64,000 nucleotides of DNA, taken from positions 194,867-258,866 of the forward strand of contig DYLX01000001.1 in NCBI GenBank assembly GCA_020721875.1, in the 5' to 3' direction. The notes beneath the pieces were generated by a model that was given only the letters and a program-made list of their open reading frames with translations, made no database searches and had not been told where the DNA came from. The DNA comes from Leptospira biflexa. Lineage in GTDB: Bacteria; Spirochaetota; Spirochaetia; Treponematales; Rectinemataceae. The translations under genes were made by a program, and so were the position numbers. Below are positions 29,187-38,712 of the stretch, one piece after another; positions within the stretch are counted from its first letter, which is position 1, and each line of letters begins with the position of its first letter.

Positions 29187-30131
29187 GTGAATTTTCTGCA
29201 GGGCTATGTGTTTCACGCCGCCGATGGCTTTTTACACCACCTCCTCGAAGAACTGCCCGAGGTTACAAGAATCGACGGGGATCTGGTGAGCCTCTGGTCG
29301 AAAAAGGGGCCTCGCCCCCTCGACCTCTCCGCCCACCCTGTTTTCTGGACGCGCAACACATGGCTTGAGCCATTTCTCCTCGAGTTTGACTCAATTTCAA
29401 AGGCCGCCCGAGCCCTCACATCCCTGCAGCGCAATTGGAGCCCCACACCCACTGCTTATGCGCGGCGCACCTTGCTCATCGCGGAACAACTTCCACATTT
29501 CCCATCAAAACCGCGCGCCTTTCCCTTCAAAATACCGGCTGCACCCATGGGTGCCTTTACCCTCCTCAACGAGCATCTGCTCCTTGGTTCGGCGAAGTGC
29601 ACGAGCCCTTTCCCGGGCGGGGCTTTCGAGTTTGAGGAGAACAAGAACGATCCTCCTTCGAGGGCATATCGAAAGCTCTGGGAGGCACTTGAGTTCGCGG
29701 GACGACTACCCAAGGCTAGCGAGCGCTGCCTCGACGCAGGCGCGAGCCCGGGCGGCTGGACCTGGGCCCTCGCCTCGCTCGGGGCAACCGTACTCTCGGT
29801 AGACCGAGCGCCGCTCGAACCGCGCATCGAGCGCATGCCCAATGTCACCTGGATTCGCCACGATGCCTTCACCCTGAAACCCGAGGAGCTTGGCCCCGTC
29901 GATTGGCTCTGCTCCGATGTCATCTGCTATCCCGAGGCACTCTGGAAGTGGATTTCGAAGTGGCTCGATTCGGGGCTTGCGCGCAACTTTATCTGTACTA
30001 TTAAAATGCAAGGCAGTGTCTACGACCGGGATACCGTACTAAGATTTGCGTCCGTCCCCGGGTCGAAGGTTCTGCATCTCTGGCATAACAAGCACGAGCT
30101 GACGTGGATCAAACTGGCATCCGGAAACTGA
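29187..30131 (+). CDS. SAM-dependent RNA methyltransferase, FtsJ/RlmM-like
   Basis: RCLDAGASPGGWTWALASLGATVLSVDRAPL, WLCSDVICYPEAL, CTIKMQG; GTG start. Confidence 0.75.
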   Translation: MNFLQGYVFHAADGFLHHLLEELPEVTRIDGDLVSLWSKKGPRPLDLSAHPVFWTRNTWLEPFLLEFDSISKAARALTSLQRNWSPTPTAYARRTLLIAEQLPHFPSKPRAFPFKIPAAPMGAFTLLNEHLLLGSAKCTSPFPGGAFEFEENKNDPPSRAYRKLWEALEFAGRLPKASERCLDAGASPGGWTWALASLGATVLSVDRAPLEPRIERMPNVTWIRHDAFTLKPEELGPVDWLCSDVICYPEALWKWISKWLDSGLARNFICTIKMQGSVYDRDTVLRFASVPGSKVLHLWHNKHELTWIKLASGN

Positions 30132-30172
30132 TTCATGCGCTACCTGGCATCCCTTCCACCCACGTCCGCTCA

Positions 30173-32191
30173 TCATGCTCCTAGGCGCGACTTGATGCGG
30201 GAAAAAAATTCCTTCCTCAAATCTTCTTCGCTCTGTGGTGCCACATGGTGTTGTTCGGCGAGCACCAAGAGATTTTTAGGGAGCTCATCGAGAAAAGGCG
30301 ATGGAACCGTGTCCTGCGGCGTGCCATTCTTGCTTCGCTGAAGCGCGTGACTGAGGTAGAGCCGGCGCCTCGCCCTCGTAAGGGCAACATAGAAGAGCCT
30401 CCGCTCTTCCTCGATATTCCCATCGCTCTCCTCGAGAGAGCGCGCGTGAGGAAGAATACCGTTCTCACATCCAGGGATAAAGACATAGTTAAACTCGAGG
30501 CCTTTCGCGGCGTGAATGGTGAGGAGGCTCATTTTGTCTTCCTCTTCGTTGGAATCGTCGCGCATCGTGAGAGAGATGCGCGCCAGATACGCGAAGACTC
30601 CACGCTCAAAATTGTCCGGATCCTTCTCCCAGCGCTCCGCCGAGGCTGCGAGAAGCTCGATATTCCGAAATTTCCACACAGCGACCTTGTCGCTCTTCTT
30701 ATGCTCATCGAGAAGGTACTGCCAGTAGCCTACATCCTGAACAATCTTGCGAATCGCGGCGGAGACCTCGAGCCTGGCGTGGAGAAGATCCTCGCGTAGT
30801 TGGGCAAGATATTCGAAGAAGCCAAAGACTTCGGCAAGAGACTTCTGGAGATGAGCGTCTCGAGGCCCTAGCTGCGCCTCGCGCCTGACGTGCTCCGAGG
30901 CACGGTGCAGCGAAACGCTGTAGCCCTTTGCGATGCCCGAGAGATACTCGATCGTAGCCCGGCCGATACCCCGGCGCGGCACATTGAGCACGCGCAGTAC
31001 GGAGACATCATCGTCCGGATTCGCGGCGGCCTTGAGGTAGGCAATGATGTCCTTGATCTCCCTCCGCTGGTAGAACGAGGGTCCACCGGCGACTCGATAC
31101 GGTATGTTGTGCTCGACGAGCTTGTCCTCGATGCTCTCAGAGAGTGTGTTCGTGCGCACGAGAATACCGAAGTCTTCCCAACCCGCGTGCTCGCGGAATC
31201 GGATATCGCGCATTGTTGCGATTATTTTCTCTGCTTCGTCTTCATCGTCCTCACAGTCGAGAAGCGTGATGGGCATGCCACTCCTCCCCTGCGGCGACCA
31301 GAGCTGCTTTTTCTTACGTTTCTCATTGTGCGCGATGACCGTGTTCGCCGCCTCAAGAATGCTGCCCGTCGATCTATAATTCCGTTCGAGCTTCACCTCG
31401 ACGAGTCCTGGATGGTCAAGCTCAAAGCGCTCTATGTTCCGGTAATCCGCGCCGCGCCACGAGTAGATCGACTGATCGTCGTCGCCCACCACGCAGATAT
31501 TGCCGCTCTCGATCTGACGTATGAATTCGTACTGCTGAAGCGAGGTATCCTGGAATTCATCGATCATCACATAACGATAGCGCTCGCGGTAGCGCGCCCT
31601 TGCTTCGCTGTTCGTCTCAAGGAGCTCGAGCGGCAGTGCGATGAGATCGTCGAAATCCATCGCATTGTAGACCTTGAGCATTTTGCGGTAGAGCTCATAG
31701 AGCTCGAGTTCACGCTCGCTAAGGTCGCCCGGCTTCCCATAACCAGATCGGAGCGCGGAGAAGCGCTGAGAGAGCCGTACGGGGTCCAGCTGATCACTCG
31801 ACCAACCGAGCTCATGAGCGCTTTCGCGGATCGCGTGGATTCGGTCCTGCTCGTCGTAAATGCTGAAGTTAGGCCGATACCCTAGAAGACCAGCCTCCCT
31901 CCGCAGCATCCACGCGCCGAAGGAATGAAAAGTCGAAACGGTGAGGTTCTTGAGTGGCAGGCCCGTGAGCTCGTGGGCGCGTTCAACCATCTCTTTCGCG
32001 GCTTTGTTCGTGAAAGTAAGCGCGAGGATGGACTCTTGCGACACTCCACATGCCAGAAGATAGGCGATTCTATAGGTTATAACTCTCGTTTTGCCAGAAC
32101 CTGCTCCAGCGATGATGAGCACCGGCCCCTCAATGGTGGTGACGGCGACATACTGCTCAGGATCGAGCTGAGCGCGAAAATCGATGTGCAT
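30173..32191 (-). CDS. UvrD/PcrA/Rep-family DNA helicase
   Basis: LDPEQYVAVTTIEGPVLIIAGAGSGKTRVITYRIAYLL, DEFQDTSLQQY, VVGDDDQSIYSWRGA, TIHAAKGLEFNYVFIPG, VALTRARRRLYL. Confidence 0.94.
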   Translation of the reverse strand: MHIDFRAQLDPEQYVAVTTIEGPVLIIAGAGSGKTRVITYRIAYLLACGVSQESILALTFTNKAAKEMVERAHELTGLPLKNLTVSTFHSFGAWMLRREAGLLGYRPNFSIYDEQDRIHAIRESAHELGWSSDQLDPVRLSQRFSALRSGYGKPGDLSERELELYELYRKMLKVYNAMDFDDLIALPLELLETNSEARARYRERYRYVMIDEFQDTSLQQYEFIRQIESGNICVVGDDDQSIYSWRGADYRNIERFELDHPGLVEVKLERNYRSTGSILEAANTVIAHNEKRKKKQLWSPQGRSGMPITLLDCEDDEDEAEKIIATMRDIRFREHAGWEDFGILVRTNTLSESIEDKLVEHNIPYRVAGGPSFYQRREIKDIIAYLKAAANPDDDVSVLRVLNVPRRGIGRATIEYLSGIAKGYSVSLHRASEHVRREAQLGPRDAHLQKSLAEVFGFFEYLAQLREDLLHARLEVSAAIRKIVQDVGYWQYLLDEHKKSDKVAVWKFRNIELLAASAERWEKDPDNFERGVFAYLARISLTMRDDSNEEEDKMSLLTIHAAKGLEFNYVFIPGCENGILPHARSLEESDGNIEEERRLFYVALTRARRRLYLSHALQRSKNGTPQDTVPSPFLDELPKNLLVLAEQHHVAPQSEEDLRKEFFSRIKSRLGA

Positions 32192-32230
32192 GATAACCCT
32201 GTTTCGCCACGGCGAGTGCGCGGCTTTATA

Positions 32231-32710
32231 TTACATCGTCTTAAAGAAGATGGTCCGCGTACCCGCGCCCCAGAGCGCTACGAGTATACTGACGATGAGC
32301 CCTGCGAGGATGACCCCTCCCGCGATCGCGAAGAATGATTTTTTATAGGAAAGCCCAAGCACCCAAGCCCCAAGTGCGCCAGTCCAAGCTCCAGTTATAG
32401 GGAGTGGAATCGCAACGAATATCATGAGGCCCCAATAGCCGTACTTCTCAACCTTGGCGTGCACTTTCGACCTTGATTTTTCGACAAATCGATCAAAAAA
32501 GCGCTTATACACAGGAATTTTATAGAAAAGTCTATGAAGGCTCTCTAAAAAGAGAAACACGATGAGTGGAACTGTGGCGTTTGCGAGAACCGCGATCAGC
32601 GCCGCGGTAGGAATCGAAAAGCCTTGAGATACCGCGTAGGGAATCGCCCCTCGCAGTTCCGATATCGGCAAAATCGAGAAAAGAATCGTCATGAGAAGTG
32701 AAACGCTCAT
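32231..32710 (-). CDS. Small multidrug-export-family membrane protein (COG2426-like)
   Basis: ILFSILPISELRGAIPYAVSQGFSIPTAALIAVLAN, IPLPITGAWTGALGAWVLGL. Confidence 0.8.
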   Translation of the reverse strand: MSVSLLMTILFSILPISELRGAIPYAVSQGFSIPTAALIAVLANATVPLIVFLFLESLHRLFYKIPVYKRFFDRFVEKSRSKVHAKVEKYGYWGLMIFVAIPLPITGAWTGALGAWVLGLSYKKSFFAIAGGVILAGLIVSILVALWGAGTRTIFFKTM

Positions 32711-32800
32711 CGGCTGCACTATAGCGCGTGAGCATTCCGCATGTCTAGGCAAAACCGCTATGGGTGTGTCCCATGGATGACGACGCGCGGCTCGTCGATC

Positions 32801-33802
32801 TCAACGCTCGACACCGGAGGCAGTGCAGCCCATCTGCATAAGGGCTCCGAAGAGTGCTTCAGGTGTCGGTTCAATCCACGCGATGTCTGGTAGCGCCCTG
32901 AAGAAGGTCATCTGTCGCTTGGCATACTGGCTGGTGTGGAGCGCGATCGCGTCGGCAATCTCAGCAATGGGGCGGCCCTCGAACTCAAAGAATTCCTTGT
33001 AGCCGATGGCCTGCATTCCAGGGTCGTTGCGCATGTAGCCCTGCGCGATGAGGCTATGAACTTCAGATTCGAGGCCTGAGGCGAGCATGGCATTGACGCG
33101 CGCGCGTATCCGCACGCGCAACAGCTCGCGTTCCCGCGTCATCCCAAGCACGGCGAAGCGCCTTCCCGCGCGCGCTTCTTTTTTCGGCGCGAATTTGCTA
33201 GGCGCCGCACCAGAAGCACGAAGAATCTCGACGGCACGCGTGAGCCGATAAATATCCCGTTCGTGAATGCGCATGGCACTCGTAGGATCAGCTGCGCCGA
33301 GCTCGGCGCGCAGCGCCGAAACCCCAAGCCGCTCAAGATCGGCTGCCACCTCAGCGCGAATTTCCGGTGAGCTCGGGGGCGCGCTCGGCAGCCCGCAAAT
33401 AAAGTTCAAGATATAGAAGCCCGTACCTCCACTCACAATGGGCAAGACACCTCGCGCGCTAAGCTCGGTGCAGAGTTGATCCGCCCGAGCAACAAATTCG
33501 CCCGCAGTATACTGTTCGCGTGGATCCTTGATGTCGATCAGATGATGAGGAAGTCTGCGCTGGAGCTCGGGCGACGGCTTCGCTGTCCCGATGTTCATGC
33601 CCCGGTAAGCCTGCATGGAATCCGCTGAAATGATGTGTACATGGTGAATGTCGGCCCGCCATGCGTCTCGGAGACGGGGCAGCCAAATGGACGATCCCTC
33701 GCCAAAGGTTTCATCCAGGACCTCCGTTTTTCCGGATGCAGTGGGGCCCGCGAGAATTATTGCGTCAACCGGTAACGAGCTTGTATCCAATGGACTTGTC
33801 AA
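32801..33802 (-). CDS. miaA: tRNA dimethylallyltransferase, likely TTG start inside rpoZ
   Basis: AIILAGPTASGKTEVL, ISADSMQAYRGMNIGTAKPS, HHLIDIKDPREQYTAGEF, AIGYKEFFEF; AGGA then TTG 33802; upstream in-frame region overlaps rpoZ out of frame. Confidence 0.9.
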   Translation of the reverse strand: MTSPLDTSSLPVDAIILAGPTASGKTEVLDETFGEGSSIWLPRLRDAWRADIHHVHIISADSMQAYRGMNIGTAKPSPELQRRLPHHLIDIKDPREQYTAGEFVARADQLCTELSARGVLPIVSGGTGFYILNFICGLPSAPPSSPEIRAEVAADLERLGVSALRAELGAADPTSAMRIHERDIYRLTRAVEILRASGAAPSKFAPKKEARAGRRFAVLGMTRERELLRVRIRARVNAMLASGLESEVHSLIAQGYMRNDPGMQAIGYKEFFEFEGRPIAEIADAIALHTSQYAKRQMTFFRALPDIAWIEPTPEALFGALMQMGCTASGVER

Positions 33803-33959
33803 GGATTTCCTGCATCCCCATGGAAACGACTTTGCCGTTGTTCTTCTCCACTTCCGGAGTGCGCAGCACTGCAAGTTGATAGGCGCGCATCGCCACGGCC
33901 GCGGCCAACTCGTAAGAGTTTCCAGAAAAATTGATGAGTGATTCAAGCGGCATGATCAT
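33765..33959 (-). CDS. rpoZ: RNA polymerase omega subunit
   Basis: MIMPLESLINFSGNSYELAAAVAMRAYQLAV..NNGKVVSMGMQEILDKSIGYKLVTG resembles compact spirochaete omega. Confidence 0.72.
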   Translation of the reverse strand: MIMPLESLINFSGNSYELAAAVAMRAYQLAVLRTPEVEKNNGKVVSMGMQEILDKSIGYKLVTG

Positions 33960-34032
33960 CGATGATCTCCTTGGATAAGGTTCAAGAAAATAACCTCAAT
34001 GGAAATGTATACAAATGAAATGTGATGGGCAA

Positions 34033-34389
34033 TCAGAGCCCCAGTTCACCGAGCCTCTTGTCGAGCTGCGCGAGTATGGCTTCCTCATCAACATCCGCAT
34101 TCTTTGGAGACATGCTGGAAGGTTTCGCCGGCTCAGAGGTTTGCGTCGTGGATCGTCGAACCTGATTTGCGCCCACGCTCTTCTTTAAATCATCAAGAAG
34201 AAAGAGCCCCGCAAGAATGGCTACTCTCAGCGGGTCGGCGACATTCATTCTGGCGGATATCCTCGCATAGCGCTGCTTGAGGTCGTTTGCGAGTCCCTGG
34301 ATGTACTCCGGGCTATCGTCCGACTTCAGCGAAAAGGATTGACCGAGAATTTCAATGTGCGTCGTCTGGCTAGAAGATATCGAGCTCAT
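34033..34389 (-). CDS. zapA: Cell division protein ZapA-like
   Basis: THIEILGQSFSLKSDDSPEYIQGLANDLKQRYARISARMNVADPLRVAILAGLFLLDDL. Confidence 0.8.
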   Translation of the reverse strand: MSSISSSQTTHIEILGQSFSLKSDDSPEYIQGLANDLKQRYARISARMNVADPLRVAILAGLFLLDDLKKSVGANQVRRSTTQTSEPAKPSSMSPKNADVDEEAILAQLDKRLGELGL

Positions 34390-35098
34390 CTTCCCCTCCG
34401 CGAAAGGGGGCATCCTGAGATTCAGAATCCGGCGAAGTGTATTCCTCCGGTTTCTGCATAGTTCCCCCTCCTCGATCCGAATCGAACACTTCTTGCACAT
34501 TTTGAGCTGAAGGTGCAGATTCTTGCTCCTCCGGCGAGCTCAGCGAGGCGGAAGATTCCTGGCCGCGCACACCGAGAGTACCAGCGTCAGGTGATGTGCC
34601 ATAGGACATCTCCAACACCATATCTTCAAAAGAATCGAGCTTTGAGAGCGCCTGCACGAGCCCTTGCTCGATTCGCTCCTGTTCTTGCTTTAGCAATTCC
34701 GCCTTCGACTCGAGTTCAGCGACACGGCGCTCCGCAGTAAGGGCTCGCTCCCTATAGTGAGCGATCTCATCGTCGGCTGCTTGAGCTTTGCGCTCCATCG
34801 CCGCAGCACGCTCTTCAGCCTCAGCAGCCTTGAGCGCCGCCTGCGCGGCATTCTCTTCGGCCTCCTTCGCCCGAGCCTCATAGCTTTCAATACGAGCTGA
34901 ATTCTCGCTCACTGCGCGGTTCTGCGCGGCACACTGCCGTTCGAGCTCCGCAGTCTGACTCCTGAGCAGATCCTCTGTTTTTTTCGCATCGGCGAGCTGG
35001 CGCTCGAGGTCGGCGTTTTCCTGCCTCAACTTCGTGATGAGGACAACCGCTTTCTCGACACGCGCTTCCAGCGCTTGGATCTGCTCAAGATTCAGCAT
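34370..35098 (-). CDS. Coiled-coil protein (possible ZapB-like division factor)
   Basis: Heptad-rich MLNLEQIQALEARVEKAVVLITKLRQENADLERQL...; overlaps zapA start by 20 nt. Confidence 0.65.
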   Translation of the reverse strand: MLNLEQIQALEARVEKAVVLITKLRQENADLERQLADAKKTEDLLRSQTAELERQCAAQNRAVSENSARIESYEARAKEAEENAAQAALKAAEAEERAAAMERKAQAADDEIAHYRERALTAERRVAELESKAELLKQEQERIEQGLVQALSKLDSFEDMVLEMSYGTSPDAGTLGVRGQESSASLSSPEEQESAPSAQNVQEVFDSDRGGGTMQKPEEYTSPDSESQDAPFRGGEDELDIF

Positions 35099-35101
35099 AT
35101 G

Positions 35102-35461
35102 TTACCCCTGAAGGGCCGCTTTGGCCTTCTCAACGATCGCGTCGAACGCCACCGCGTCGCGCACCGCGATATCGGCGAGCATCTTGCGGTCGATCTGCAC
35201 ATCGGCCTTCGCGAGACCTTCGATGAATCGGCTGTAGCTGATGTCTCTCATGCGGCAGGCCGCGTTGATGCGCGCAATCCAGAGTCTTCTGAAGACTCCT
35301 TTTTTATCGCGCCTGTCCTTGTACGCGTCAGAGAGGGCTTTGGCCACCGCATCCTTCGCGACCTTGTAGTTTGAATGCCTTCGGCCCCAATAGCCCTTGG
35401 CAAACTTAAGAATTTTCTTGCGATGATCTTTTCTTCTGGTTCCATCTACTGCTCTCGACAT
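35102..35461 (-). CDS. rplT: 50S ribosomal protein L20
   Basis: [31 protein letters not shown]...[12 protein letters not shown]. Confidence 0.97.
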   Translation of the reverse strand: MSRAVDGTRRKDHRKKILKFAKGYWGRRHSNYKVAKDAVAKALSDAYKDRRDKKGVFRRLWIARINAACRMRDISYSRFIEGLAKADVQIDRKMLADIAVRDAVAFDAIVEKAKAALQG

Positions 35462-35483
35462 TGCCTTATTCCTCCAAGCTCAC

Positions 35484-35684
35484 TCAACCGTAGGGAAGAA
35501 GTTTCTTCGTGATCTGATACACGGGACCCATATCGAGGAATCCGGCTTTTCTCAGATTTCTTTTACGCTTCGTCGTCTTCTTTGTAAGAATATGCCGAAG
35601 GTTCATTTTTTTGTATTTTACCTTGCCGTTTGCGGTGAGGGTAAAACGCTTCGCAGCGGCTTTCTTCGTCTTCATCTTGGGCAT
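35484..35684 (-). CDS. rpmI: 50S ribosomal protein L35
   Basis: [46 protein letters not shown]. Confidence 0.97.
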   Translation of the reverse strand: MPKMKTKKAAAKRFTLTANGKVKYKKMNLRHILTKKTTKRKRNLRKAGFLDMGPVYQITKKLLPYG

Positions 35685-35706
35685 GGTCCACCATCCTTCC
35701 TGAGCA

Positions 35707-36279
35707 TCAATGTTCTGATCCCGGCGCGACCGTTGCCGTATCGCTCTCCGGCGGTTTCTTTACCGCGCCAGCTTTTGGCTGAAGCACCATCGACATGAAG
35801 CGACCTTCCATCAAAGGTGGGCGCTCGAGAACAAAAGAGCCTTCCAGTTTCGCGAGAATTTTCCGCAGAATCTCCTCACCAATCTCAGTGTGCGCGAGTT
35901 CGCGGCCGCGGAATCGAATGGTAACCTTGACCTTGTTGCCATCCTCGAGAAATTCGCGCACGTGATTCGATTTGAAGTCCAGGTCGTGCTCCGCGATCTT
36001 AGGCTGCATGCGAATTTCTTTAAGCTCCGTCACCTTCGCTCGCTTTTTTGCATCTTTTACTTTTTTCTCTTGCTCAAACTTGAATTTGCCATAGTTGAGC
36101 AACCTGCATACGGGCGGAACCGAATGAGGCGCGACTTCCACAAGGTCGAGCCCTGCTTCCCTCGCAATTCGCATAGCCTCGAGAGTCGAAACGATCCCTC
36201 GCTGCTCGCCCTTATCGTCGATAAGACGCACTTCACGCACACGGATCTGCTCGTTGATCCGCAAATCTTTCTCTGCCAA
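35707..36279 (-). CDS. infC: Translation initiation factor IF-3, predicted TTG start
   Basis: [23 protein letters not shown]...; AAAGGAGG then 4 nt then TTG 36279; ORF-track ATG at 36339 adds 20 atypical residues. Confidence 0.93.
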   Translation of the reverse strand: MAEKDLRINEQIRVREVRLIDDKGEQRGIVSTLEAMRIAREAGLDLVEVAPHSVPPVCRLLNYGKFKFEQEKKVKDAKKRAKVTELKEIRMQPKIAEHDLDFKSNHVREFLEDGNKVKVTIRFRGRELAHTEIGEEILRKILAKLEGSFVLERPPLMEGRFMSMVLQPKAGAVKKPPESDTATVAPGSEH

Positions 36280-36504
36280 CTGGCCTCCTTTGCCGCGGGT
36301 CTGCTTTTCCGAACGGGGTGTAGAAAAGCTCCCCTGCACCTTCTGTCATATCGACAGTTCAAAGGCGCGGCGTATATTACCATACTCATCCTGACAGGTA
36401 AACCCCCGCAGGAATGTTATTTACCGATACTGCATGACGCGGGCGAGGCCCGCAAGGACGCGGCACTCCGCGGTGGCCGAGATTTCAGTCTCGACGCGAT
36501 CCCT

Positions 36505-37503
36505 TCACGCGTGGTTCGCCGAGCCAAGCACCTCGATGTTTTTATGCATATAGAGCTTCTTGAGCTCATCGCGGGCAGGACCAAGGTATTTGCGAGGATC
36601 AAACTCCTCGGGGTGTTCGCTGAGGACCTTGCGAATCATCGCGGTCATCGCGAGGCGGCCGTCCGAATCGATATTGATCTTGCATACCGCGCTGCGCGCC
36701 GCTTTTCTAAGCTGCGACTCAGGAATACCGACGGAATCCGGAAGCTTGCCGCCGTACTGCTCGATGATCTTGACATATTCAACGGGTACCGACGAAGAGC
36801 CGTGGAGTACGATGGGGAATCCGGGTATGCGCTTCTCAATTTCTTCGAGGATGTCGAAGCGGAGTGGAGGAGGAATAAGCACGCCATCGGCGTTGCGCGT
36901 ACACTGCTCGGGTTTGAACTTAGCGCGACCATGGCTCGTGCCGATGGAGATCGCGAGGCTGTCGACGCCCGTCTTCTTCACGAAATCTTCGACCTCTTCG
37001 GGCCTGGTATAATGGCTCATCTCGGCAGAGACTTCATCTTCGATGCCTGCGAGGACTCCAAGCTCGCCCTCAACGGTCACATAGTCCTTCTGAGAATGCG
37101 CGAATTCGACGACCTTCTTGGTGAGCGCGACGTTCTCCACGTAGGGGAGGTGTGAGCCGTCGATCATGACAGACGAGAAACCATTCTCGATGCAGTCTTT
37201 GCACAGCTCAAAGCTGTCGCCGTGGTCGAGGTGGAGCACGATGGGAATCGCGTAGCCGAGCTCCTTCGAGTACTCGACGGCGCCTTTGGCCATATAGCGG
37301 AGAAGGGTAGCGTTGGCGTATTTGCGTGCGCCCGAAGACACTTGCAGGATAACGGGGCTTTTAGTCTCGACACAGGCCTGGATTATGGCCTGAAGCTGCT
37401 CCATATTGTTGAAATTGTATGCTGGGATGGCGTAGCCGCCTTCCATCGCTTTGTGGAAAATCTCGACACTATTGACAAGCCCAAGCTCTTTATAACTGAC
37501 CAT
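36505..37503 (-). CDS. fba: Class II fructose-bisphosphate aldolase
   Basis: AIPAYNFNNMEQLQAI, VLHLDHGDSFELCKDCIENGFSSVMIDGSHLPYVENV, LVLHGSSSVP-like; SD CGGAGG before ATG 37503. Confidence 0.94.
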   Translation of the reverse strand: MVSYKELGLVNSVEIFHKAMEGGYAIPAYNFNNMEQLQAIIQACVETKSPVILQVSSGARKYANATLLRYMAKGAVEYSKELGYAIPIVLHLDHGDSFELCKDCIENGFSSVMIDGSHLPYVENVALTKKVVEFAHSQKDYVTVEGELGVLAGIEDEVSAEMSHYTRPEEVEDFVKKTGVDSLAISIGTSHGRAKFKPEQCTRNADGVLIPPPLRFDILEEIEKRIPGFPIVLHGSSSVPVEYVKIIEQYGGKLPDSVGIPESQLRKAARSAVCKINIDSDGRLAMTAMIRKVLSEHPEEFDPRKYLGPARDELKKLYMHKNIEVLGSANHA

Positions 37504-37516
37504 AGAATCCTCCGAG

Positions 37517-37545
37517 AACCTACTGTTCATTTTTTTTTGTAGGTT
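37517..37545. repeat. Inverted repeat in fba leader / divergent promoter region
   Basis: AACCTAC (37517-37523) / GTAGGTT (37539-37545), loop contains T9 tract. Confidence 0.5.
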
Positions 37546-37608
37546 ATTGTCGTTATATAAAAAAATATGCAATTATGCAACAAGCTGAAAGATAATGGTG
37601 AAAAATTA

Positions 37609-38712
37609 ATGCGTAAACCCGAGAGATCCGTTCGTGGAACCATCAACGCGCCCATTGCCGCGGTTGTCATTCTTGCCACGATCGCGCTCGGAGGCTGTGT
37701 CCGTGCAAACGCTCGCCCGCTGATCGATCGGGCGTTCGCGCTCATCTACCCCGAATTATCCGCACGAATCTTGGGAGAATTTGGAGATGCTCGGCTTGGA
37801 AAAGGGCAAAGCCCGGAGGATGTGTATCTGCCGCTGCCCTTCGTTTCGAGTTCAGCAAACATCAGCTCAAAGGAAATCTATATCGCGAGTCCGGCGATCG
37901 CGGCGGCGCTCGTAGGACAGGTTGAACAGACCGGCGCGAGCGTTATCGGTCTCTTGAGTAATGGAGGCGCATTTCCTTCAGTGAACTGGCACAGCGCGTG
38001 GGCATACCGGCAGATGGGACTCATCGCGGGGTACCGTACTGCTGCGCTTAGGGTCTCGACGCACGCCGACTCCAGGGCAAGTATCCTCTTTTCGCGAGGT
38101 ATCGGCCGGTCAGACGCGGAGCTTAAGGCCTTCGAGTGCGGCTTCGCCGAGGGCGCGAGGGCAGCCGGTTTCCAGGATTTGGAGACGTGCAATGATGGCC
38201 CAGGCGGGGTCGCCGATTCAAACGCGCCACAGAGCTTGCTTCTGACCGTGTTCGATGTCGACTCGATGGAACTGCACGGAGACCGGCTCGAGCAAACGCT
38301 CGCGGCGTGTGAGCAGATGCTCCAAGGGAGCCCGAGCGTTGTCGTCGTGGCGGCGGGATCACTGGGGGCACTTCAAAAGGCTTTGGACATGCCTGGTGAT
38401 GTAATCGCGGATCTAAGAGGTTTGGGTCAGCAAATTTCAAAAAAGAAGCTGTTCGCCGCGACGGAAGAGAATATCGATGGACTTGTACACGCTACGGAGC
38501 GGGTTGTTCGCGCAATGCGAGAAAAAAAGCCAATACCCGATATTACGCTAGTACCGCCCTCGCTCTACCTTTCAGAAGAAGCGCGGCGAAGCGAGCAAGG
38601 GCTTTTGAATCTTAGAAATATAAAAGGCGACCATGCTCATGGAATTAGCTCCGCCACCATGAAGTCAAAGCGCGTTGCTCAGATCGTAATATCTGTGCCT
38701 GTCCACGCGTAA
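37609..38712 (+). CDS. Predicted lipoprotein of unknown function
   Basis: Signal peptide with lipobox ...AAVVILATIALGGC; no recognisable catalytic motif. Confidence 0.7.
   Translation: MRKPERSVRGTINAPIAAVVILATIALGGCVRANARPLIDRAFALIYPELSARILGEFGDARLGKGQSPEDVYLPLPFVSSSANISSKEIYIASPAIAAALVGQVEQTGASVIGLLSNGGAFPSVNWHSAWAYRQMGLIAGYRTAALRVSTHADSRASILFSRGIGRSDAELKAFECGFAEGARAAGFQDLETCNDGPGGVADSNAPQSLLLTVFDVDSMELHGDRLEQTLAACEQMLQGSPSVVVVAAGSLGALQKALDMPGDVIADLRGLGQQISKKKLFAATEENIDGLVHATERVVRAMREKKPIPDITLVPPSLYLSEEARRSEQGLLNLRNIKGDHAHGISSATMKSKRVAQIVISVPVHA

Noticed and set aside
35890-37155. 421-aa plus-strand ORF antisense to infC/fba
   Set aside because: Antisense to well-supported IF3 and aldolase genes; no domain signature.
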